From Trichosphaerium sp. ATCC 40318 (Eukaryota > Discosea > Flabellinia > Trichosidae), in NCBI GenBank assembly GCA_038496445.1, contig JALMLS010000360.1, positions 1-64,000 of the forward strand: a stretch of DNA of 64,000 bases. Reading direction: 5' to 3'. This document shows positions 1 through 10,470 of the stretch, in pieces. A program made the translations under genes and the position numbers. Positions within the stretch are counted from its first letter, which is position 1, and the number at the start of each line of letters is the position of its first letter. Under the pieces are notes generated by a model. That model had not been told where the DNA came from. It was given only the letters and a program-made list of their open reading frames with translations, and did no database searches.

Positions 1-2142
1 AAAAAATTCTAGGACACCTCAAAAAACGTTATTTATGTCCAATTTTTGAGTATACTTCAGAAACACATATGTGTTTATAATATATATTTAACCAGAACTT
101 GCTGGTAATTAATAGTGTGCTTCAATCAACTATTTCATTGAAACTAAAACTGAGTTATTTCTGCTTGGGATCATATTCTTATCCTCTAACACCACCATGT
201 TTTGCAGGTAACTCTTTTACATCATGATGAGTAAGGATTACATTTCTTTCGTTTAATCCATTTTTTATCACTTTCAGTGTCCCAATAAAGCTATCGTCAC
301 CTGTCTCTAGACGGATTGTTGTCAATTGGTCGTTCTTTTGAACAAATCATTCTAATCCACAAAAACCTTTTTCACATCTTTCCTTTTGGCCGCAGGTGCT
401 CAATAAATTCGTGGTGTACGTATGCACAGTTATAGCGTATTTGATAATTTTGGTATCGAAATACAGAGGTTTCTTTTTCAATGAAGTTGATGAACATAAT
501 ATTTACATGAAAATGTCAAAAAACTCACTCTTGCTTGGGTACTTTATGCCATCAGATAGCCACAAGGTTGATGTAGTTATTTTTTACCACTATAGGAGTT
601 TTAGAGACAGAACTTGTTTTCGAATGGAGATACTTCAGGATTTACCCAAAAACAGGTTCATTGAAACTGTGTCACTACACTCCGTCAACTATGCTATAAT
701 TTACACTGTGTAATACCACACATATTGACTATCATATGAAAAGTGTGGGATGGTCAATTAGCTCTTGAGGTATTTAATTCCAAAAATCACTTTATTGTCC
801 ACTAGTACAGAATATTGGAATTTATCAATTACACAAGGCTGACAAGCTTAAAACTAATCTCAATTCATGACAAATAGCATTAGTGACACTTTCTGTAATT
901 TAAACACTTGTCAAAGCTTGTGTAATTGTTAATTTGGGGAACTCGCTTTTTTTTCATTCAGTACCCTGAAAACTAACGTTTTCAGCGTTTTCCGTGCGAT
1001 AAACGTCATTTGCAGGTACTTTATAGAAACGCCCTCGTATTTTGGTAGCATACGCTTGTTTTTGCCAATACCCGTGAATTGCATTTCAAGCACCTTATAT
1101 GGTGACACAACTCTTGAATCATCTGTTTGCTGCATTGAAGCTCAGTTGGTGCTTTTTTAGTTAAGCCAAACACAAACCACCAAAAAAAACTCGTAAAATA
1201 GTAAATAATTTATTTTACACTTAGATCTTAACAATGGAGCCAGCCATTCTAGGAGTACCTTCACATACGCAAAATCATTAATATGAGAGGTGTGAACTGC
1301 ATACAAAAATCGTCCCTAGAACTGCAACAACGCATGTATGCACTTGGCGCTGCAATAACACCTTGAAAAGTGTACAATAAACTTGCTGGTACGGTAAAGA
1401 CAAGAGATAAAGAGATTGAAGAAGAAAAAAAACTACAGCCCGAAGAAAAGAACAGGGCGGCACCCAGCAAAATACAATGAAGGCAACAGAAGGGATTCAT
1501 TCATTGCAAATATATATAACGGGTCGCCCTTGAGACTAAAGAAACCAACAGAGCACTGGGATAGAGCAGACCCAACAGCACCAACATCAACTTACTACCC
1601 AAATTATGAATCACAGGGCGCTGATTTCCCATGCTGCTCGAGGTGGTACTCTCAATCCCAAAGATAGACAAAACAGAACTTGAGGACATAGATCAGTACG
1701 TTGGCAGTGATCACAGTTCAGATAGTGACTTCCAGCAATACGATGAGGCAATAAACGACGACAGTTTTTGTTACCTACGTTCTTTATTTACTGCCGGCAA
1801 AATAGCCGAAAGTATATACAATACCAAGCCGGCTCTCAGAATAGGACGGCAAAAAAAAAATGCCTTCAGCGTTATGTGAAATAAAAAATTATCAATAGCA
1901 AAAACTATCGATAATCTGAGCCAGTTCCGTAAACTTAACTTTTCTTTGCATTTTTTATTTCAACAATTATTTCAATATGTATGTCAGGCAATCGCCTTCT
2001 TGAAACGATTCAGCTAATTAAAAAAAACCACAAAACCAGAACCGCAACACAAATTACAATAACGTTTCACTGAAAAATCTCATGTGTCAAGTAACACCGA
2101 CTTAATACTGATTTGTGATAACCTCAAGAGTGACAACACGTC
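1..2142. other. Left edge, no confident gene
   Basis: No gene is recognised here. Open frames exist on the plus strand at 396-713 (105 codons), 1416-1667 and 1631-1879. The last two overlap and read as a basic, Lys-rich segment followed by an acidic, Ser/Asp-rich segment. None shows a known domain. They may be exons of an unresolved gene or a decayed element. The stretch just before 2143 is AT-rich and should contain the promoter of the ankyrin-PARP gene, but no specific element was recognised. Confidence 0.3.
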
Positions 2143-5100
2143 ATGACAGAATCACAAAGTGACGCCAATACCAATATTGATGTTGTTGATGACTATGAAA
2201 AGGCAGCTTTAATTTATGCAGGTAACATGATATGATGAGATACAACATGTACATACCTTACTCTACTATTTAGCATACAAAGGATACAATGAAGTTGTAT
2301 CAATGTTAATTAATGCCAACGCCAATATTGATGCTGTTGGTGAATATGGAAAGACAGCTTTAATGATTGCAGGTAACATGATATGATGAGATATAACATG
2401 TACATACCTTACTCTACTATTTAGCACAAAAAGGACACAATGAAGTTGTATCAACATTACTCAACGCCAATGCCAATATTCATGCTGTTGATAGAGATGG
2501 AAATACAGCTTTAATTTATGCAGGTAACATGATATGATGAGATATAACATGTACATACCTTACTCTACTATTTAGCACAAGAAGGACACAATGAAGTTGT
2601 ATCAACATTACTCAACGCCAATGCCAATATTGATGTTGTTGATAAAAATGAAAATACAGCTTTAATTTATGCAGGTAACATGATATGATGAGATATAACA
2701 TGTACATACCTTACTCTACTATTTAGCACAAGAAGAACACAATGAAGTTGTATCAACATTACTCAACGCCAATGCCAATATTGATGCTGTTGATAAATAT
2801 GGAAATACAGCTTTAATGATTGCAGGTAACATGATATGATGAGATACAACATGTACATACCTTACTCTACTATTTAGCACACAGCGGGTACAATGAAGTT
2901 GTATCAACATTACTCAACGCCAATGCCAATATTGATGCTGTTGATAAATATGGAAATACAGCTTTAATTTATGCAGGTAACATGATATGATGAGATATAA
3001 CATGTACATACCTTACTCTACTATTTAGCAAAAAAAGAACACAACAAAGTTGTATCAACATTACTCAACGCCAATGCCAATATTGATGTTGTTGATAAAT
3101 ATGGAAATACAGCTTTAATTTATGCAGGTAACATGATATGATGAGATATAACATGTACATACCTTACTCTACTATTTAGCAAAAAAAGAACACAATGAAG
3201 TTGTATCAACATTACTCAACGCCAATGCCAATATTGATGCTGGTGATAAAGATGGAAAGACAGCTTTAATTTATGCAGGTAACATGATATGATGAGATAC
3301 AACATGTACATACCTCACTCTACTATTTAGCACAAGAACGACACAATGAAGTTGTATCAATGTTAATTAATGCCAACACCAATATTGATGCTGTTGATAA
3401 ATATGGAAAGACAGCTTTAATTTATGCAGGTAACATGATATGATGAGATACAACATGTACATACCTTACTCTACTATTTAGCATACAAAGGATACAATGA
3501 AGTTGTATCAATGTTAATTAATGCCAACGCCAATATTGATGCTGTTGATAAATATGGAAATACAGCTTTAATGATTGCAGGTAACATGATATGATGAGAT
3601 ATAACATGTACATACCTTACTCTACTATTTAGCACAAGAAGGACATAATGAAGTTGTATCAACATTACTCAATGTCAATGCCAATATTCATGCTGTTGAT
3701 AAAGATGGAAACACAGTTTTACATTTTTCAGGTTACATCAAAAGAAATACTACAAGTTTAGCTTATGTTACTATTTAGCACAAAGAGGAAATAATGAAAT
3801 TATACCAATATTACTTAAAGCACATTTAAATAAGAACGCTGGTGATGAAAATAGAAACAATGTTGATTTAGGTACTGTTGCAATTTCACACTTGTAACCC
3901 TATTTGTTTGAAACGAACAATAGTTAACAGTTGGGTTTTAGTTATATCACCAGATAAGAAAAAGTGGCAAGATTTTCTTTTATTGTTATTTAAACAAGTG
4001 ATATCAAATGCTCCAGCATCTGTTGAAGCGTTTGTAACTTTTTTAAAATACTGTCCAAGTGGTAAACAATGCCATGCACTGTGGAAATCTTGTTCATCCT
4101 TTATGTCCTCCACAAACAGTGACAGATTGGAAATGCAAATGACACAATACAACAAAGCATACTTCGAGCAGTGGAAACAAGATCTTACACATCCTAAAAA
4201 ATGGCTTCGGTACTTGGTATGCTACTTTTGAAATGCTTTACTTGTTTTAATTATTACAACCTTCAGCCAACGCGTTCTTATTTTAAACTGGCAATGGAAA
4301 AGGGCATTTGTTATTTAATTTGTTCTGTGTGCAATCCCAAAGTTGCTTTGTCTGCAGTACGAATCCACAAACCACATGTAAACTTTATAACTGTTTGCTT
4401 TTTACTAGAACTTCTGGAAACAAGATGGAGAATTAATGCGAGGCATCTTGTTTGATATGCCCAATGATGCCTGGAGCAACACCGATCAAATTGACTACTT
4501 TGAAGATATCACTACAGGTATCAAGGTCACTGTTTTGCTGCAAAAACTAAAGTACCACAAAGGAATTAAGGCTGTAAACACGCGGGAGTTAAATCGGAGG
4601 TTGCATTTTGCAAATAATTGGGACAGATCTAACAGCACGTGCGTTCAAACTTATTACCATTTAGGTGGTTTTTTCAGTTTATTTTAAAAAGGGGCATTGA
4701 TTTAAAGGCGACTGACTACAGGACACTGAATCTGCTTGATACAACTGACAAAGTGGCTGTAAGAGAATTCAACATCCTCAAACAACAGATGTCCAAAATG
4801 CACGGCTATGACCAATACGATATTGTTGAAGCGACTCTTGTTTACAATGATATCTTGAATGACAACTTTGGACAATTCAACAACATACTACAACACAGAC
4901 ATCAGTACTCTATTATAATTACCCTGTTTTGATGTGTCTAAGTATGTACTTGTAGAGGACTTCCCAACTTGTTTAAAAAACAAAATTGGAAAAATGGCAT
5001 ACATAAAAAGTACAAAGAGAGTGTTTACAAACAACACAATTCCACACCAATGCAAAAATATTCAAGTACCAATAACGAGGACGCTTCAAAAGAAGAGGTA

Positions 5101-6508
5101 ATGTTTGTTAAAAAAAGCTATTTGTACTAACCTACGTTTAGTCACCAGTGATATTGATGGCTCATGGTACAAGTGAAGAAGCAGCTTACAATATTGTAAA
5201 AGCTGGTTTTGGAACTGTGAGTGCTTTAGATGCTGGTTACTATGGTCAAGGGATATACTTCACAGTACGCGATAATAATGTAACACTATATTCATTTCTT
5301 TCACAACAGCGGAGTATAAAATATGCGTGTTCTTATGATAAGGGAGGAAAGAAAGAGAAAACACTTATTTTGAGTCTTGTCACTCCTGGCAATGTATATC
5401 CTGTAAGTATCAATTTTATTGTCGTATCTAATTTGCAAAAAGGTACACCCAAAAGACAAGTTAAGAGGACAGCCAATAAAACCAGGCTACCAAAGTCATT
5501 TTGCATTGGTAGATAGCTTAGGTAGAGTTCTCAAAGAAAATAAACTTGCCAACGCGGTATACGATGAGCTTGTTGTTGCACAAGGTACAGGAGCAACTAC
5601 CAAAAAATTGTATTAACTTGATTTTGCAATCAGATTCTCAAGCTGTTGCTCGTTACATCATCAAAGTGAAAGATAATCAAATCAAAAAACGAATGAAAAC
5701 AAAAAAACCCAAGAAAGGTGGTAAAAAGACAAAGAAACAAAACAAAGAAGAAAATGAAGGTTCAGATGATGATCTCTCTGACTCTGATGATGATAATTTT
5801 ATTTCTAACCGGTAAGACATCATCCTTTTATTTAACCTCATATTGTTGCACAGAAAACTATGGGCTGCCCATGTGGACTCAACTGATGACCAGCAATCAA
5901 CTAGCAATGATGTATATCTCGACATAGAATTACAAAAAGCAAACCAGGAGATGAACAAACTAAAGAAGAGCAATGCGAATATGAAGGAACTTCTTGAGAA
6001 TTTACAGCAAACCAAAACAAACCAACAACATTATAATGCAAAGTTAGAGCAAGACAAATCAATCAAGCAACGACGCATCATCAAGTTGACAGAAACCGTC
6101 AATAATCTAAAGCAAGACAATAAAGTCAAAATAGCAGAAAACAATGCCAACCTAAAGCGAGACAATGTCAGCCTAACAGAAAGTGTCAATAACCTACAGC
6201 AAGACAACTCAACCAAGCAACAACACATCACCAACCTAACAGAAAGTGTCAACAACCTACAGCAAGACAATGTCAAGTTGATAGAAAGTGTTAATGACCT
6301 GAAGGAAGACAACGTCAAATTAACAGAAACCAATGCCATCATTAAAGAAAGTGTCAACAACCTGAAGAAAGATAACGTCAACGTATCCAAAAGCAACGCC
6401 AACCTGGAGCAAGATAACGTCAACATAGAAAAAAGCTTAAATAGCCTACAAGAGAGAAACGCCATTCTACTTGCCAAAATAGCCCAACTTGAAAATACAA
6501 ACAAGTAG
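2143..6508 (+). CDS. Ankyrin-repeat PARP with C-terminal coiled coil
   Basis: Predicted mono- or poly-ADP-ribosyltransferase of about 1,090 residues, tankyrase-like in pairing ankyrin repeats with a PARP domain. Exons by phase: 2143-2221; ten 99-bp ankyrin exons from 2274 to 3731; 3779-3871; 3924-4216; 4267-4356; 4409-4517; 4563-4638; 4692-4904; 4956-5097; 5142-5264; 5310-5402; 5443-5584; 5634-5811; 5854-6508. The H-Y-E catalytic triad is intact: His codon 5163-5165 (LMAHGTS), Tyr 5256-5258 (GQGIYF), Glu 5566-5568 (VYDELVV). A Lys-rich, then acidic Asp/Ser linker follows (likely nuclear localisation). The end is a long coiled coil of SVNNLQQDN-type repeats. The region between ankyrins and PARP matches the minus-strand paralogue exon by exon, which fixed most boundaries. 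The ATG at 2143 opens a partial ankyrin repeat. Target and partners are unknown. Confidence 0.85.
2274..3731 (+). repeat. Tandem exon-intron array, ten 151-bp ankyrin units
   Basis: Exon starts fall at 2274, 2425, 2576, 2727, 2878, 3029, 3180, 3331, 3482 and 3633, exactly 151 bp apart. Each unit is a 99-bp exon coding one 33-residue ankyrin repeat, preceded by a 52-bp intron. The introns are almost identical (they start gtaacatgatatgatgagat and end in tactatttag). All exons are phase 1-1, so units can be gained or lost without shifting the frame. The flanking repeats are degenerate: a partial one in the first exon, and a 93-bp exon at 3779-3871 after a 47-bp variant intron. Confidence 0.95.
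6085..6466 (+). repeat. In-frame coiled-coil repeats in PARP C-terminus
   Basis: Within the last exon a short motif of the type ESVNNLQQDN recurs many times with 14-21 residue spacing, rich in Asn, Gln, Asp and Lys, with leucines at helix-compatible positions. The DNA repeats are imperfect, built on cores such as gaaagtgtcaa and agacaa. The paralogue on the minus strand has a much shorter coiled coil after the same KLWA..HV start, so this array expanded here or shrank there. Confidence 0.8.
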
Positions 6509-6782
6509 CTGTTACAATTAATTGGAGATTATGGTGGTACTTAGGTCGTTTGAGGTACAGAACACCTATAGCACTATCTCTCCTACATATTTTCGACACG
6601 CACGTTAGAGCTCTACAGTCAACAGCGATAGTTAGTTTTTGTATGCCAATATTAATACAAATGCTTGTCATAAATAAATAGTTTTTGTCCATTCAAGACG
6701 TGTTAATTTTTCCATACATCGATATAGAGATGAATTCAAGGTTCCTAAAAAAAATTTCGTAATAGTAGTTTACACCCTGTAG

Positions 6783-7146
6783 TAACGCCCTTCCGTTATG
6801 AATGAATAATTTGAATATTCAAATACAGCCTACATTCACAAATATTCACGACTAAAAAAATTCATTCATTATACATGCACACAGTAAAAGGCCGAAAATT
6901 GTGCAATTTGATGGCTGATTTTGACTGGATTTGTGGGTTTTGGTGTTCTGTTGACTATTCCGATTCGGTTTTCAAATGCAACTTGTTGAATCTATCCATG
7001 GAACATCGTTAGGTGCTACAAACCAAAAGCTCCTCAACATCCTGACTCACCAAACGCCCATGAATATTCATGAATGAATATTAATGAATATGGCTTACGG
7101 GACAATGAATATGAATATTGCTTGTATTCATAACGGAAGGGCGTTA
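6783..7146. mobile_element. MITE, hAT-like (8-bp TSD)
   Basis: A 364-bp AT-rich non-coding element bounded by perfect terminal inverted repeats of at least 20 bp starting taacgcccttccgttatgaa. The 8-bp direct repeat ccctgtag sits immediately outside both ends (6775-6782 and 7147-7154), a clean target-site duplication. The interior is rich in gaatattcatgaat-like palindromes and has no transposase. An 8-bp duplication is typical of hAT-superfamily elements, so it is probably a non-autonomous hAT derivative. The rest of 6509-7601 shows no gene. Confidence 0.85.
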
Positions 7147-7601
7147 CCCTGTAGTGACACTTATAAAACTTGTATGGATTATGGTAGGATATTTTGGGAT
7201 AACTATCCTGTCTATTGGCTTACTTTGTTGCTTTCGATGAATTGGTTGCTATGAGGACATTTTTAGAGCCAATATACGGTGGTGTTGCATAAGCTTTCGT
7301 CAATGACGGATGACTAAGTTAACGCTCCATTTAGATTTATTACTGATGATAACGGTATCACGTGGGCAGTTGCAGGTGCTTGGATCTTCTTTTTCCAGAT
7401 GGTAGCAAACAGCATGTACTTTTTTTTGTAGTTTTAGATTAGATATACATTTGCAAGTCCCGCTGCGATTGTAGGAAAAATTAATGGTATTTCATTCTGT
7501 CTTGGTGCTATATTAAAACTTTGGCGCCTTCTGTAATGGGATCTATATTTGAATGGAGCCAAACAAATGGTTTTGGTTTTCGCTTGAAAAAACGCGTCTT
7601 G

Positions 7602-7893
7602 ACGAAACACGTGCGTTTATCTCGCGGTAGAAAATACAGAAAAAAATAGGAATTGTAACATTTATGCAAACACAGTCAAGTTCAGTTCTGATTTTTTCCA
7701 CAACAGATCTACATGTCAATACGCGTATTTTGTATTTTGAAACTGACACAAGATTTGTAAACATTCCTCGTTTTTGGCTCAAAAAAACCACAAAGAAGTC
7801 CTCATATCTGGTTTGAAAAATCGATTTTTGATCTGATTCTTTACACACTAATGCGACATGTATATGTGCGTATAAAACTACAATAAAAATATT
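7602..7893 (+). repeat. Dispersed repeat, copy A
   Basis: About 290 bp that recur, nearly identical and in the same orientation, at 16297-16588. The repeat opens with acgaaacacgtgcgtttatc and ends near caataaaaatat. A long open frame crosses it on the minus strand (7543-7947), but it resembles no known protein and differs in its flanks between copies. It could be a solo LTR or a non-autonomous element; no target-site duplication was found. Confidence 0.75.
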
Positions 7894-9239
7894 GTCCAAA
7901 ACACATTCAAAAACAGCAGAATGAACAAATTTTTGACTTACAAACATAATGTTAGCGTATTACAAGGAGCCTCATATTGTACGTACCCAAGCAACACTGG
8001 GAAGAAAACCGAAAAATGTTTCTTTTTACCATTAGTGTAAGGCACGTAGCGCTGTTGGTTAGTCAACACTTTCGGTTTGGATTAAATGTTAACTCTAGGC
8101 GAATGAAGCAAATAACCAAAGCGAAGGGTACAAGGGTTGCTATTGCTACGTGAACATGTCATCACCAGTGTATACTACTCATTAAGGTTTAGACAATGAA
8201 TTGTTGGAAGCGTGGTTGCTATAAAGATCATAGGCACAAGTCATGTCAAAAAAAAAGTTGTTGCAAAAATACTGATGTGTAGTGGTTGTTAGCGCTCAAT
8301 ACTAGTAACGCAATATATTGGGTATCCGCCGTGGAAGGCAATGAAAAGACTGCATGTCCGCTTGATCAATTACAAAGTAACCACAAAGAAACAAGACATT
8401 ACCAAACCTCAACAAAAAAATAGGAACAAAGGGGTGACGCCTATGATACGATGTAGGGTAAAAGCGTTCTTTCCATCAATAACAACTGCAGACTCAATTT
8501 TTTTCTATACAACGCCTTGTAGGCACTCTGTTGATCTTCTACGTCGTAGACAAAATAACAGAAAAAAAAGTGTTGTAGACATGTTCTTTGGAGTAGATAG
8601 CGCATCGTGGTGCGTAAGGAGCCCGTCGGCCGTTTTTATGCCGCAGTGTTAGTTCTGTTAACCTCAAAACACAAAAATTTAAATAGACATAGCCTACTCT
8701 GATAATCTAAAGTGTTACAACGAAACCAGTGGAAGATAGAAAATACAAGACAAAAAAAATCTATCTCGACATGTGATCAAACAAAAACAAATGGTTACCA
8801 CGTTCTGCCTGGCGTAAAAACCTCAGCAAATTCGTTGTGTTGTTCCCACTTCTCGTTATGATAATGTTATAATAATACCGCGTTGGCTGTCGGGTTAAAA
8901 AATAGTCCGCGAAAACAAAGCGTTCTACATTACTACAAACTACCAAGAAAATAGGTATTGCCATCCAAAGGGTTTTTCTTTGTTTTCACAACTGTATTTT
9001 GAAAAACCGGTTCGCACTTGTTTCGCTCTGTCTCTGTACGCTTTTTTGATGATTCCTGAGCGACATCTCGTCAAATCACTTGCTAGCTTCACAATTAACG
9101 CTGTACTACTGAAATCTTAGCTACCTCGCTATGGAGTTATACTTACACAGTGTTACATAACGCTAGCGACTCAAAACCATACTTGTTATTTTTTCGTTTC
9201 TGTCATTTCAATGTGAAGCATTTATACCAACTCTCCTAC
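7894..9239. other. No recognisable gene
   Basis: About 1.3 kb without a supported gene. Short open frames at 8341-8652 (plus) and 8761-8964 (minus) lack recognisable domains and splice context. The stretch lies inside the region of decayed elements. Confidence 0.5.
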
Positions 9240-10470
9240 AAGGTCACTGAGGATTACTGCTGTCATGTTACCAATGTACTTTGAACATCATGTATTGCAA
9301 CGATTTCTTTATTATAGAGTTTAGCAATGACTTCAGTACTAGCACTTTCTAAGGGAAACGCTTCAACCCAAAGTGTAAAGTAATCTGAGAATAAAATGAT
9401 ATATCTGTTTTACCATGCCCGCGGTTGGAAACGTTCCAGCAAAATCTACTGCTAAATGGAGCATTAGATCTCATTCGTTCAATCGTGGATGTTCGTCTTG
9501 TTTTCTTGGCTTGGCATTTAGGACATTCGTGGATCTAATTATTAGTGTCAGTATAGTATCTTGCAATAATATCTAATTCTGGGTTTGTAAAACATCTTGT
9601 CAAAGCCTAAGTGTCTTGGTAGTGCATCAGCGTTACTGTGAACATGTCCTGGTCGATATTGTACTTCAAAATCCAGTTCTTGAAGTTTCATTATCACTCT
9701 AGCCAATCGATACAGTTGGGTTTTTAATGTTAAGTAAACAGTCACATTCTGTGACAGAGTAATTCTTTTCATCCGGTTGCACGAGGCACGCAATCTGTTC
9801 ATCACCATCTATTATCTGTGTAACTACACCAATGCTAATGCATCTGTGAAAAGAGTAAATCTGTGCGGATGCCATAGTAGCTTAGCGTACCCTTTTTATA
9901 AATCGTCTGTAGTAACCAGTTTTTCGTAGACAACATAAGTCTGAAAAGTCTTTGGGAGTCGAGATGTTAGAAATAGCACTGATCTTTGCTGGATCAGGCG
10001 CTATGTGCACTGTCAATTTGGTATGGCCATAATAGTGTATCAGGAGCGTTAGTAAGTCTAAACAGCTTACCTTTGTATTCAAATAGACCTTACTTCGTTG
10101 TAAAGGCAGTCTTCTCTTTATCTTCATCTGCCATAAGGATTTGCCAATAACCAGATGTCTAGTCGACTGAGATAGATAACTTAGCGTCTCCAATACAATC
10201 CAAGGTGTCATCTTAGCGTGATGGGATAGTTACCCCTTTTTGTTATTTTGTTTAATCTACGAATATCTTTTCCATCTTTCTTTGGTACTAACACAACAGA
10301 TGCAGCCCATTCGGGTTGGGAATGAAATAACGCTATAGTTCAACATGTCGTTAATATGCTTTTTATTCTCATTAGAAGCTTTATAGCTCTTTCTGTAGAG
10401 CTGACAGGAGCGTTAGTACCTGTCAATACGATGGCGAATTCTAGTATTGACAGTGTTGGAAGTGTCAGGT
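9240..10470 (-). pseudogene. Decayed Ty3/gypsy-type retrotransposon pol
   Basis: Read on the minus strand, scattered frames match the order of a Ty3/gypsy polyprotein. Around 10280-10330 is the start of reverse transcriptase (EWAASVVLVPKKDGK). Next comes TSGYWQI near 10150, then the APDPAKISAI and GYYRRFIK thumb motifs at about 9890-10000. RNase H ends with the motif DFEVQYRPGHVHSNADALPR near 9620-9680. A damaged integrase zinc-finger/core segment (FAGTFPT, DYFTLWVEAFPLE) lies near 9340-9500. In-frame stops and frameshifts are frequent, so it is not functional. No LTRs were assigned, though the direct repeats at 7.6 and 16.3 kb flank it. Confidence 0.85.

Noticed and set aside
396-713. Frame with YRSFRDRTCF similar to YRVLKSRTCF of the MORN-like gene at 44971-45561
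   Set aside because: Only about seven of sixteen residues match and no MORN repeats follow; treated as chance.
2222-3731. Regular 151-bp direct repeats resembling a CRISPR-like or satellite array
   Set aside because: The repeats are in-frame ankyrin exons alternating with GT-AG introns, and the frame is preserved throughout.
6031-6504. Long minus-strand frame rich in Leu/Ser
   Set aside because: It is the antisense shadow of the repetitive coiled-coil exon.
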